A stretch of 64,000 nucleotides of DNA from Desulfomarina profundi. Its GTDB lineage: Bacteria > Desulfobacterota > Desulfobulbia > Desulfobulbales > Desulfocapsaceae. This document shows, one piece after another, positions 1 to 8,981 of this stretch (position 1 is the stretch's first letter; every line of letters starts with the position of its first letter). The DNA lies in NCBI RefSeq assembly GCF_019703855.1, contig NZ_AP024086.1, positions 3,368,501 through 3,432,500 of the forward strand, given 5' to 3'. The position numbers and the translations under genes are program-made. The notes beneath the pieces are model-generated. The model did no database searches and had not been told where the DNA came from. It saw nothing but the letters and a program-made list of their open reading frames with translations.

Positions 1-60
1 TGTTGCAACTTTGATGGAAAGCAAGACAGCCTGTGTATCCTGGGGAGTCAAAGATATCAT
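1..60 (-). CDS. modB: Molybdate ABC transporter permease ModB (start only)
   Basis: Only the first 20 codons are inside the window; the gene runs off the left edge. The reading begins M-I-S-L-T-P-Q-D and continues TQAVLLSIKVAT, which matches the usual ModB N terminus just before its first membrane helix. The ATG overlaps the restored modA stop codon as ATGA, which implies translational coupling in a modAB(C) operon. ModB would be the membrane subunit that passes molybdate from ModA into the cytoplasm. The identification rests on this short stretch plus the operon context. Confidence 0.7.
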   Translation of the reverse strand, partial: MISLTPQDTQAVLLSIKVAT

Positions 61-814
61 GGATCTACGACCGTAAACCCGTATTGTTTCAAAAGTTCAT
101 GGACTCTCGAAGTACTTAAAAATGAAAGGAACTGAACAGCTTCTCTCTTCTTTGACCCTCTGAACGTAAGACCTGCCGGATAGATCACCGGATCATAAAA
201 CATCAGGGGAACCGTAAAAAGTATTTCTGCACTCTTCGCCTGAAGTCCATCAGTTCGATAAACAAAAGCTCCATCAACCTCCCCCGCTCGGCATACATCA
301 GGGCCTGTCGCACATCTTTTGCCATCACCAGTTTATGGTCGGCCATAATTTTTTTATAAAAACCACTTCTCTCCATTGCCTGTACCGCATATTGTCCACC
401 CGGCACACTTTTCGGGCTGCCAATGGCAATTCGGGAAAGTTGCATGATATCATCTATTTTTCTTAGATTATCCCTTTTTCCCCCAAGAAATACCAAGCTG
501 TTTCCTGCCAGGTTCATAACGGTTTGCTTATTTATTTTCTTTTCCTCAACCAGATAATCCATCCATTTTTGATTTGCTGAGATAAAGAGATCTACAGGTG
601 CTCCCTGTTCAATCTGTTTTGCCAGGGAACCGGAGGAGGCAAGATTCAGTATGCATTCTGTTTCAGGATGAGCCTCTTCATAGGCTGCAACTATATTCTT
701 AAATACGGTTGTAAGGCTCGCAGCTACAGAAAGTCTCACCGTCTGCGCACGAAGAGGAAGTGATGACAGCAATAATACCAGGCAGACAATTCCAGGTAGG
801 ATTCTTTTTTTCAT
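57..814 (-). CDS. modA: Molybdate-binding periplasmic protein ModA, frameshifted
   Basis: Periplasmic solute-binding protein that delivers molybdate or tungstate to ModBC. The protein has a signal peptide (MKKRILPGIVCL, cleaved near LRAQT), then SVAASLTTVFKNI and the SGSLAKQIEQGAPVDLFISA oxyanion-binding region typical of ModA. The start is taken at ATG 814, behind AAAGGAG, rather than the upstream TTG at 832. The reading frame breaks at the C5 tract 281-285 (G5 on the coding strand). Adding one G restores EVDGAFVYRTDGL, then LFTVPLMFYDPVIYPAGL, and a stop at 57-59, giving about 252 residues, the normal family length. Without the extra base the protein ends early with an unrelated tail at 203. 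It lies downstream of the modE-like regulator. The identity is sure; whether the break is real is not. Confidence 0.9.
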
Positions 815-826
815 GCTGATTACTCC

Positions 827-856
827 TTTCAATATATTTTATAATATATAACGAAA
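827..856. promoter_or_regulatory. Candidate ModE-type operator before modA
   Basis: Imperfect palindrome TTTCAATATAT ... TATATAACGAAA lying directly upstream of the modA ribosome-binding site. The right half resembles the E. coli ModE half-site TATATAACGAT. The same TATATAACGAA half, inverted, precedes the modE-like gene at 1308. This suggests molybdate-dependent repression of modABC; binding is inferred from sequence only. Confidence 0.5.
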
Positions 857-910
857 GTTAAAAAAATCCCTTCCACTATATGAAATAAAAAAGTTGTCTT
901 TTTCATTTTC

Positions 911-931
911 TGAAGTGCAGGATTGAGGTTC
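911..931 (+). repeat. Short dispersed repeat, GCAGGATTNAGGTT core
   Basis: The sequence TGAAGTGCAGGATTGAGGTT sits across the 3' end of the modE-like gene. Nearly the same core occurs at 16024-16101 (inverted pair), 17161-17182, 24401-24420 and 50883-50910 (perfect palindrome). It behaves like a REP-type intergenic sequence. Confidence 0.45.
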
Positions 932-1305
932 TATTTTGTTTCCGCCTGTAAAAAAGCAGAAAAACGTTCCTGCAGTTCCCAAAAAGCAGCCACTTCTCTC
1001 TCTCCGGCTGCAGTCAACCTGGCACCTCCTCCTCCTTTTCCACCTTTACTGGTTATTACCAGGGGATCGGGTGATTTTCTGTTCATTGAATCCACCAGGT
1101 CCCATGCATGCTTATAAGACATTTTCATGGAACGGGCAGCCCTGGATATCGAACCATGTTCACGGATTCGCTCCAGAAGAACAACCCGCCCCGTCCCGAG
1201 AAAAGTGGCGCCGTCCCGCTCCAACCAAAGTCGTCCCCGGCAGACAGTTATCCCCTCCTGCCAGGGATTTTCCCTTTTTCTGTGTACATGTCGATATGGT
1301 TTCAT
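931..1305 (-). CDS. ModE-like winged-helix transcriptional regulator (N-terminal domain only)
   Basis: A 124-residue protein with the LysR-like winged helix of ModE: LLERIREHGSISRAARSMKM (helix-turn-helix, about 43-62), then SYKHAWDLVDSMN and a glycine-rich wing, KGGKGGGGARLTAAG. E. coli ModE carries two C-terminal molybdate-binding (Mop) domains. This protein ends after the DNA-binding domain, a form found in many anaerobes that must sense molybdate some other way or pair with a separate molbindin. It is upstream of modA on the same strand. No Shine-Dalgarno is visible because a ModE-box-like palindrome directly abuts the ATG, so autoregulation is likely. Start choice is moderately sure. Confidence 0.85.
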   Translation of the reverse strand: MKPYRHVHRKRENPWQEGITVCRGRLWLERDGATFLGTGRVVLLERIREHGSISRAARSMKMSYKHAWDLVDSMNRKSPDPLVITSKGGKGGGGARLTAAGEREVAAFWELQERFSAFLQAETK

Positions 1306-1307
1306 GT

Positions 1308-1335
1308 TTCGTTATATAAATAAAAATATATCGAA
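1308..1335. promoter_or_regulatory. Candidate ModE-type operator before the modE-like gene
   Basis: Inverted repeat TTCGTTATATA ... TATATCGAA, separated by an A/T-rich spacer, ending two bases from the modE-like start codon. It shares the TTCGTTATATA half with the site in front of modA and resembles the known ModE consensus halves. Autorepression is inferred. Confidence 0.5.
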
Positions 1336-1373
1336 TGACAAGAAAAAAATACGAATAAGGAAGCTATCGGTTT

Positions 1374-2000
1374 TCAGCGGCGAATCAAAACAAGTTTGAT
1401 GGCCAGACCGATAAAAACAACCCCGGCCATACGATTAAGAACTGTCTGGGCTTTTGCCGATTGCTGAAACCATTCACCGACAGTACCGGCCAGCAGACTG
1501 ATAAGCCCAAAAACCAGAATTGTAGAAAGAATAAAGAGAAACCCGAGAAAGAGGATCTGGGGAACGATTGAACCAATGGTGGGGTCAGTAAACTGGGGAA
1601 GAAAAGCAAGAAAAAAGAGGGAAACCTTGGGATTAGTTACGTTCATGATAATCCCCCTTGAGTAGAGTTTCCAGAATCCAAGGGCTTCACCGGATATTTT
1701 TCCACCTCCTGCAATTCCCGCACGAAATGAAAGAAACGCCAGATAAAAGAGGTATGCAGCACCAATGTATTTCAGCAGGCTGAAAGCCAGGGCAGAAGCC
1801 TGAAAAATCGCCGCCACCCCCAGTGCCACTGCACTGGTATGGACAAGCAGCCCCGTACACAAACCAAAGGTAACGGCAAAACCGGCCGTTCTTCCCCACT
1901 GGGCCGCCTGGGTAAGAACAAAAAGATTGTCAGGTCCCGGAGTCAGGGCCAGCAGTACGGAGGCTGTAAAAAAAAGAAACAGTGTATCAGGCGGCAACAT
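1374..2000 (-). CDS. LysE/RhtB family amino-acid exporter
   Basis: A 208-residue inner-membrane protein with about six hydrophobic segments. The N-terminal LALTPGPDNLFVLTQAA motif is the LysE/RhtB signature, and NVTNPKVSLFFLAFLPQF is the second conserved loop, with the Asn-Pro-Lys typical of the family. The family exports amino acids such as lysine, homoserine, threonine or leucine; the substrate cannot be told from sequence. Its ATG lies 12 bp after the cheY-like stop codon, so it may be co-transcribed with the chemosensory operon even though its function is unrelated. Confidence 0.88.
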   Translation of the reverse strand: MLPPDTLFLFFTASVLLALTPGPDNLFVLTQAAQWGRTAGFAVTFGLCTGLLVHTSAVALGVAAIFQASALAFSLLKYIGAAYLFYLAFLSFRAGIAGGGKISGEALGFWKLYSRGIIMNVTNPKVSLFFLAFLPQFTDPTIGSIVPQILFLGFLFILSTILVFGLISLLAGTVGEWFQQSAKAQTVLNRMAGVVFIGLAIKLVLIRR

Positions 2001-2012
2001 AATGGACTATGA

Positions 2013-2378
2013 TTATAACAGTTTTTCAATAGCATCCAGCAGAGCATCTTCTCCATAGGGTTTGGTAATATACTCGTCTGCTCCCTGCTTCATCCCCCAG
2101 AATTTATCACTCGGCTGGTCCTTGGAACTGACGATAATCACCTTTATGTCCTTTGTTTCATCATCATTTTTCAGTTGCCTGCAGACCTGAAAGCCATTTT
2201 TATTCGGCAGGATCACATCGAGAAGAATCAGATCCGGCTGCTCTTTTTTTGCGTGTTCAAATACTTTTTCACCGTCCGTTTCAGTTACCACCCTGAAACC
2301 GTTTTCCTCACAGACTGACCTGGCAAACCGCATGTCAGTAGCACTGTCCTCAACAATCATTATCAGATTTTTAGCCAT
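2013..2378 (-). CDS. CheY-like single-domain response regulator (PilH type)
   Basis: Stand-alone receiver domain of 121 residues from the preferred ATG at 2378 (AGGA about nine bases upstream; another in-frame ATG is at 2384). It has the acidic pair VEDS, the phospho-acceptor Asp in DLILLDVILP (about residue 54), the VIIVSSK Thr/Ser position and the conserved KPYGEDAL lysine. It would take phosphate from the hybrid CheA encoded upstream. With no output domain it should act by protein contact, as PilH/CheY do. It is the last chemosensory gene of the operon. Confidence 0.88.
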   Translation of the reverse strand: MAKNLIMIVEDSATDMRFARSVCEENGFRVVTETDGEKVFEHAKKEQPDLILLDVILPNKNGFQVCRQLKNDDETKDIKVIIVSSKDQPSDKFWGMKQGADEYITKPYGEDALLDAIEKLL

Positions 2379-2395
2379 TTTCATACATCCTGTTC

Positions 2396-2551
2396 TTATT
2401 TTTTCAAATATTGATCAATACCTTCTTCTTTCCATATTTTTAATGTCTTCTTATCATTTTTCTTGATCTGCACTCCAATGGCGTTCACGGGAACTTTATA
2501 TTTTTTCTGTATTTCAATCCAGTTTTTCTTAATCGCTTCGCTTATTGCCAT
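2396..2551 (-). CDS. Small conserved-looking protein in the chemosensory operon (51 aa)
   Basis: This ORF starts M-A-I-S-E-A-I-K-K-N-W and ends D-Q-Y-L-K-K. It has a good Shine-Dalgarno (GGAG) seven bases before the ATG, lies 65 bp after the CheW-like stop, and ends 12-18 bp before cheY. The protein is lysine-rich, with two tryptophans, no membrane segment and no Cys; it looks like a small helical domain (VNAIGVQIKKNDKKTLKIWK). I do not recognise the family. Its position between cheW and cheY suggests a part in the same signalling system, for example as an adaptor. Confidence 0.6.
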   Translation of the reverse strand: MAISEAIKKNWIEIQKKYKVPVNAIGVQIKKNDKKTLKIWKEEGIDQYLKK

Positions 2552-2616
2552 TATTCACTCCAGTCGTACCTGCTCTTTTCTATTCTCCAACCCTCACCGA
2601 CAATGAAAATGCTCCT

Positions 2617-3087
2617 TCAACCATCCGTAATCATCCTGCCGGCTATCCTGACAAGATCCGGTAAAATCAGTATCTTGTCCTCCGCCAGAGAATATACTCC
2701 CAGGATATCCTCCCCTCTTTTGGGAAGTGGGAGGGAAAAAGACGGAGGCATGTTTTCCGACAGTTTTAACAATTGAACATGATGGCAGGTCTGAAGAATT
2801 ATCCTCACCAGTGCTTCTTCCCTGTCTACCGCTCCAGCAACAACGTATTTATTCTTAATTTTTTCCTCTTTTTTCCGGCCCGGCAATCCATAGTACTCCT
2901 CAAGCTGAACAACTGGCAGAATCGTATCCCGGTAATGGGCCGTAAACTGCCCATTTTCAGCCGGAATCAGCTCAAGGTCATTAAGAACAAATTCTATCTG
3001 GCTCCTGCTCAACAACCAAAAAAGTTTTTCACCCGTTTTCAATGAACAGTCAGCCCTGATAACCGCAAGTTCAAGTATCTCTTTCAT
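2617..3087 (-). CDS. CheW-like coupling protein (second copy)
   Basis: A 156-residue CheW-like fold. It contains the strands FTAHYRDTILPVVQLEEYYGLP (equivalent to the CheW motif where a protein is checked for 'IN-LR--ilPv-dl') and a C-terminal GVYSLAEDKILILPDLVRIAG. CheW proteins link chemoreceptors to CheA at the inner membrane. It is divergent in its first 40 residues, so it may serve a role such as the PilI/ChpC type. The ATG at 3087 is three bases after the cheA stop codon (3091), a sign of translational coupling. Confidence 0.75.
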   Translation of the reverse strand: MKEILELAVIRADCSLKTGEKLFWLLSRSQIEFVLNDLELIPAENGQFTAHYRDTILPVVQLEEYYGLPGRKKEEKIKNKYVVAGAVDREEALVRIILQTCHHVQLLKLSENMPPSFSLPLPKRGEDILGVYSLAEDKILILPDLVRIAGRMITDG

Positions 3088-3090
3088 AAT

Positions 3091-6000
3091 TTACCGTGTC
3101 CCGATTTCTTCAAGCAGACGGATAAATGTTTCTTCCTGGTACGGTTTTGTGAGATAGTGCTCCACCCCCAGTTCTCTTGCCTTCTCCCTGTGTTTCTCGG
3201 AAGAACGGGAAGTCAGCATGACAACCGGAATATCCCGATACAGACCGTGACTGTTCAGATTACTCTTAAGTTCATAGCCGTTCATTCGCGGCATCTCAAT
3301 GTCCAGAACAATAACATCCGGCATAAACGATTCCAGCTGCGCCAGGGCGTCAAGGCCGTCAACAGCCTGACGCTGCTTCCAGGATCTGCTCTCAATCAGC
3401 CTTGCCACACTGTGCCGCACACTGATGGAATCATCTACTATCAAAACTTTCAGAGGTTCATTCAGGCTCAATTCCGTGTGAATTTCTGCTTTTGAATCAG
3501 GTTGTTCGACTACAGTTTCCACAAGTTCCGAGAGGTTAAGAATGGGAACCAGACTGCCTGATGGTGTCACGGTAACCCCGCTTATCCCGGGAACATGGGT
3601 CAAATGGCTCCCCAGGTCCTTTACAATAATCTCCCGTTGCTCAACCACACTGCCAATGGAAACACAATGGAGATCGCCCCCGGCAGCTTCGAAAATAATT
3701 GCCAGCACCCCCTCACTGCCCGTATCCGGACAAACATCCGATACACCAAGCTGCAGGTAGAAACCGAGATTTTCCACAGGAATATTTTCATCATTCCATT
3801 GAACCGATACTCCCTCTCCATTCTCCAGTTCGTCTGAAGAAAAATGCCTGACTTCAATAATCTCCTGCAGCGGTACGGCAAACAATCTCCCCGCAACGGA
3901 AATCATGATTGCCCGATTAACCGAGAGGGTAAAAGGAATCTGAAATTCAAAGACCGCACCTCCACCCGGATTATTCTCAAGCCTGACAGTCCCCCGCAGT
4001 TCCTGAATATTTCTACGGACTACATCAAGTCCCACACCCCTGCCCGAAATCTGTGAAACATCTTCTTTGGTGGTAAAACTCGGACGGAAAAGCCAGGAAA
4101 ACAGTTCTTTATCATCCAGGGCCTCAGGATCGTCCACCAATCCTTCCGCTTTCAGTTTTTTCCTGACCAGGTCAAGGTCAATACCGCTGCCGTCATCACT
4201 AATCCGCAACACCACAAACCTGCTGTGCTGCTCGGCCTCGAGAACAATGGAACCTGTTTTATCCTTACCAAGTTCCATTCTTCTATCATTCGATTCAATC
4301 CCGTGATCAACACAGTTCCGGAGGATATGCATAAGGGGGTCCATCATTTTCGCCCAGACGAACCTGTCCATATATACATCTTCACCGATGATGTTCAAAT
4401 TGACATTCTTCTTGAGCCGCCTGGCAGTATCCCTTACTGTTCGAAATAAAAAGCGGGAGATGGAAGAGAGGGGTGTCATCCTGATTCGCATGAGTTTATC
4501 CTGCATCAGGCGCATGGTGAGCTGTTGCTTTCCAACCTGTCCTCTCAGGTCGCCCGCAAGCGATGTCATGGTGGAATAGATGGAATTTACATCCACGGAA
4601 ATCTCGTTCAGGGATCTGATAATCAGATTGAGCTGGGAATATCGGTCAAGTTCGATAGGATCAAATTCATCAAGGTCTCCCCCCTGCTCGGGAATATTTT
4701 CCCCACCCGCGGCAACGGGATTGAAACCATAGAGGGACTGGACTTCAAAACCGGATTCAAGCTCCTGGGATTTGCGTCTGAGGTTATTTTTTACATTGTC
4801 CAGCTCGACCAGGGTTTCAGAAAGTTCATCGAGCATACTCTCCATTGCCCGCGGGCAACAACGAGTTCACCCTCGATGGAAACCAGTTCATCCAGTTCGT
4901 CCAGTCTTACCCGGAGAGTCCCTGTTTCTTCAGGCAGGGAAACCTCCTCATCATCGCCTTCTTCAAACCCGACCGGAACAAACTCCGGTTCGGACTCTCC
5001 GGGAAGTTCATTCTCCCCGGTAAGAAGTGAAAAATGATCCCTGATTTTTTCCTCAAAACGTACCAGGCGGGAAGACTCGGCTGCTTCCGGACTCTGGGCC
5101 AGAAATTCCATCACATCGACACCGGAGGCAAGGATATCAACATCTTCCGGGGTTATGGTCTTTGCCTCATCATGCAACCAGTCAAGCATGTCTTCAAGAA
5201 CATGCCCGGCCCTGGCCAGAAGATTGACACTGGTCATTGCCGCCGCCCCTTTAAGGGTATGCACGGCCCGCCGCATCTCGCTCACATTTGCCCGAAGTTC
5301 CGGGGTTATTTCCTTTTTCTTCGTGATTTCCCGTTCCAGATCATTCAGAGAACTGTTGATGGTTGTAAGATGCTCATCGCATTCAGCCTGAAAAACATCA
5401 AAGAGCAACTGCCGCTCTTCATCCACTTCTTCCGTGTCCGAAGATACTCTCTCATCATCACTTAAATCAGGTTCATGTAATTGCTCCATGAAAGCCAGGG
5501 TATCATCAGCACCATCCACACTGGAAAAAATATCCGCTTCAAGCTCACTCTCGAAGAAATCGTCATCCACGACTTCACCTGTTTCGGCAAGTGGCCGTGG
5601 TTGCACTGCCAGACTTTCCCGCTCCAGCATCATATCGAGAAACTGCAGGAAATCCTTTACCAGAACTGGAACCTCTCTATAATGATTTTCCGGATCAACA
5701 ATCACCTTCCGAAATAACTGGTCAAAATCATTCAAAACCCTGTATTTATCTGCAAGCCCCTCTGCTTTCACACAAGCAATAACAATGGAAACAGCCTGAC
5801 CAAGCTTTCTGAAAACATTTGTGTTGTGCTCAATGTCTCTGCTGTCGTCAGATGTGCATTCAGCCAGATCTTCAAAAAGAGGAAAAAGAGAACGAAGCGA
5901 CGCCTGCCATTGACTCTCTGTTTTTACAAAAGATTCAGCACGGATCAGGGCCTGATCTTTAAACAGTTCTGCAATCTGCCGATATATCTCTTTTTCATCA

Positions 6001-6323
6001 TTATCGTTGCTGCTGATATACATCTCAAGAAGCTGAACTGTTTTTCTCAGTCCATGAATGCAATTCTCGGGAACAGGCAGCTCGTGGAGCACCATATTTT
6101 CAAAAAACTGCTCCACCAGCCTTGCCCCTTCACTGAGGTTATCCCTGCCCACCAGGGCTGCTGATCCTTTAATATTATGGAAGAGCCGGTGCAGTTCATT
6201 TATTCTTTCAGATGAATATTCTCCCGGAACAAGACCATTTATATTTTTCACGATCTCGGGCAAATATGAAGAAACTTCCTGGGAAAACAATTCCATCAGT
6301 TCCGATTTTGCTACCTGCGACAT
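3091..6323 (-). CDS. cheA: Hybrid chemotaxis histidine kinase CheA (ChpA/PilL-like), frameshifted
   Basis: Restored length is about 1,080 residues. Domain order: Hpt1 with phospho-His 49 in LFHNIKGSAALVG; Hpt2 with His 355 in RRAVHTLKGAAAM; dimerisation helix pair near 470-560; HATPase with an N-box HILRNCVDHGIE, then DDGSGID and SGRGVGLDVV; CheW-like P5 domain; and a C-terminal receiver (LIVDDS, VIVLDIEMPRM, KPY). This two-Hpt plus receiver design matches ChpA/PilL kinases controlling pili or surface behaviour rather than enteric CheA. Shine-Dalgarno GGAGGAG precedes 6323. The frame breaks in the dimerisation domain at about 4848-4855 (coding strand GCCCGCGGGCAATGG). One extra G joins GELVVARG to AMESMLDELSETL. 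Otherwise it reads as two ORFs, 4791-6323 and 3091-4845. Confidence 0.88.
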
Positions 6324-6379
6324 CCCTGTTACTCCTCCAAAAAATTCTCTACAAATACTGCAGAGAAATAATCAAGTCC

Positions 6380-6952
6380 TTACCGGCCGACTTCAACCCT
6401 GTTGAAATCAAGTAGACGTGGTGAGGTTAAAAATTTTGCCACGTTCAGGTGGTAATACTGCTTACCCTCAAATTCAAAGGCCGACGTGAAAAATGCTTTT
6501 TCCACATTGTCCAGTTTACCATCAACCAGGGAAATTTTTTCGGAATCCCCTTTTTTTATTGTTCCCGCAATACGATCAATACGGAGCCCGACTTTTCTTT
6601 TCTTATACCTCAGAACCATAAAACGATTCCCGTCACAGCTGCCCTCACCGGGAAGCTGTAAAAAACCGACAAAATCAATAACGGAAATAATTTCACTTCG
6701 AAGATTGACAATTCCCTGAATCCAGGAAGGGAGATTGGGCAGAAACGTGACAGGGGGAAGAGGACCGACCTCGGCGAGATTATCGATGGCCACTGCCACA
6801 GTCAGCGGCCCGATACCTGCCAGCAGATATTTCTTCAATTCCTCACTTTCCGGAATAGTGACATGGTCAGTCGACTCAATTTCCTTCCGGACGTTACTGA
6901 GTTTTTCATCAACATTACTGATAACACTCGCCAAATCAGAAAAATCAGACAT
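6380..6952 (-). CDS. cheW: CheW chemotaxis coupling protein
   Basis: A 190-residue protein with an N-terminal extension of about 40 residues, then a CheW domain. Diagnostic are the strand KKYLLAGIGPLTVAVAIDNLAEV and the motif WIQGIVNLRSEIISVIDFVGFL, the region that contacts CheA P5 and receptors. It lies between the TPR/double-receiver gene and cheA in the same direction and has AGGT before its ATG. It would dock the methyl-accepting protein encoded at 8982 to the CheA hybrid. Confidence 0.92.
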   Translation of the reverse strand: MSDFSDLASVISNVDEKLSNVRKEIESTDHVTIPESEELKKYLLAGIGPLTVAVAIDNLAEVGPLPPVTFLPNLPSWIQGIVNLRSEIISVIDFVGFLQLPGEGSCDGNRFMVLRYKKRKVGLRIDRIAGTIKKGDSEKISLVDGKLDNVEKAFFTSAFEFEGKQYYHLNVAKFLTSPRLLDFNRVEVGR

Positions 6953-6992
6953 AATTACCTGCGCTTTTTAATCATTCACCGGAAAAACTCAT

Positions 6993-8887
6993 TCAACCAA
7001 CATGGTTGTCAATAACTTTCAAAAGGTTTGCCGGATTAAACGGTTTTGTCAAATAAGCCACCGAACCTGCCCGCAGGCCCCGTTCCCTGTCAACAGACCC
7101 TTTCTTTCCTGTCAACATGACAACCGGAACCGCCTTTCCATCCATAGCGTTCTGGAGTTTAGGCAGAAGTTCATACCCGGTAATATCCGGGAGTATCGCA
7201 TCCAGCAAAACAAGGTCAGGGACGGCTGCGGTCATCTTGTTCAACGCCTCGAAGCCGTCAGCGGCCTCTTCGACACCATATCCCTTTTTGGACAGCACCA
7301 TGGAAATCACTTTTCTTGATGTGGGGCTGTCTTCCACAACAAGAATCGTTTTTCCATTCTTACCGGTCTGTTTTGTCAGAACAGGTAAAGTTTTTTCTGT
7401 TTTTTGGGCAGTAAATGTCGGCTTCGATGAAACAACCGACTTTTTCCCATTTTTGACATGACTCTTTTTCTCTGAAAATTCCACTACTGAATGTCGTTTT
7501 GCAGCAGCAGAATTTTTATCAGTTTTTTGGCCCGACCGTGCAGGTTTATCAAGGTATCTGTCAACAACACCAATGAGTTTTGCTGGATCAAACGGTTTTG
7601 TCAGATACTCATTGGCTCCTGATTTCATCCCCTTCAATCGATCTGTAGAACTTGTCTTTCCGGTCAACATGACAACAGGAACATTCGCCACATCTTTTCT
7701 CAAAAGAGGCAGAATTTCGTAACCTGTCATATCTGGAAGCATGACATCAAGCAGAACCAGATCCGGAACGTTTTCAGAGACTCTGGTCAGGGCCTCTTTT
7801 CCTGTTGTTGCCTCAACAATCTCATGGCCTTTTCGCGAAAGCAGCATGGAAATCACCTTTCGTGACGTCCTGCTGTCTTCCACAACAAGTATTACCTTTC
7901 CACTTGATTTTTCTTCAGTCGCTGTCTCCACTTTGAGAGGAGGAGTTGGACTCATTTTGGGCGTTTTCCGGTTCCGACCCGTTTTTCCGGATAAAACAGA
8001 GGATGCCCGCAGCAGCAGTGGTTCTTTCGGCACCACTTTCAGGGCCAGGTTTATATACTTCTCCGCCCGCTCAATGTTTCCAAGTGAAAAATGCCCAAGA
8101 CCAAGGCAGTAAGCAATCCTGGCATTTCCAGGGTTTTTGCGAAATGCTTTTTCATAGGTAGGCAGAACTGTTTCAAGCTCACCGGAAACATCAATACGCT
8201 CAAAATCAGTTTTTGAAATACGTAAGAAACCCCCACACCGGCTGCAACGTTTTTCGCCGGAACGAACCAGCGACCAACAGAAAAAACATCGCCTTACCGT
8301 TGCAGACCGTCCACTGATCTGGGGTGTTATTTTCTCAATTTCCCTGCTGATCTCGCTATCGACATTCCCCCATTTTCCTGCCTCGTTCAACGCTTTCTGA
8401 ATATAATCCTCCCGTGTCATAAGCCTGGAATGCCATAACCAGGCGGGATAAAAAAACCGGTTTGCCCGGAGAATTTTTACCAGTTTTGTACCTGCCTCCT
8501 TACGATGAAACTGATAAAGGTGAGCAATCGCCTCATCCAGTAACTTCTTTTCATCCAGCGAAGTTTTCCCGGAAGTCGCCTTGGAAAAATGAAGAAGCAG
8601 CTGCTCGATCTGTTTGAAAAGAAAGGAAACATTTTTTTTCGGACTATCTTCATTGGCAAGAGAGGAAATTTTTGCCGATTCAAGTCCGGCAAGGGTTAAC
8701 ACGGCCCCATTACCCACCAGTTCTCCACATTTTCCCGTTACAATTTCTCCCCCCGTATCTGCAACTCACCATGACAACCGTTGTCCTTTATCTTCAAATC
8801 CAGATTACTTTGCAAAAGTTTCCGGGATTTCAAATAGTCAAGCATACTGGCGTAAGTTTCACCGGGACCAATGTGAGATTCGGTCAT
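6993..8887 (-). CDS. TPR/zinc-ribbon protein with two receiver domains, frameshifted near its N terminus
   Basis: Two complete receiver domains (each with ILVVEDS.TSRKVIS, PDLVLLD Asp, PVVMLTGK and a LTKPF lysine) follow an N-terminal part with a four-Cys zinc ribbon (CFFCW ... CSRCG) and TPR-like helices (NARIAYCLGLGHFSLGNIER). The in-frame start at 8717 is only a GTG with no clear ribosome-binding site. A properly signalled ATG at 8887 (GAGGT upstream) opens a 49-residue stretch ending in a stop at 8738. Adding one G to the C6 tract 8749-8754 joins it to VTGKCGELVGNGAVLTLAGLE. The restored N terminus looks like a DUF4388/PATAN-type domain (tentative), as in PatA/PilG-type regulators. It is the second gene of the chemosensory operon. 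Confidence 0.75.
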
Positions 8888-8981
8888 AATCAACCTCTGT
8901 AGTTAATGACTGTCCAGAAACGAGGATTGTCCTTTAATAACTCTCCAGGACAATCAACCCGCATTGTCTCCCCCCCAATGG

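Noticed and set aside
281-285. Phase-variable poly-G/C switches controlling modA, cheA and others
   Set aside because: The tracts are only three to six bases, shorter than usual phase-variable tracts, and the same change in eight unrelated housekeeping-type genes points to a technical cause.
203-832. A 209-residue ModA variant with a novel C terminus
   Set aside because: The tail after AERG is a frameshift product: one added G in the 281-285 tract gives the normal ModA sequence and the ATGA overlap with modB.
4845-4855. Two separate genes for CheA (an Hpt protein and a kinase) rather than one
   Set aside because: The break falls inside the dimerisation helix, and one added base restores a continuous family-typical sequence. 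The internal ATG has no ribosome site.
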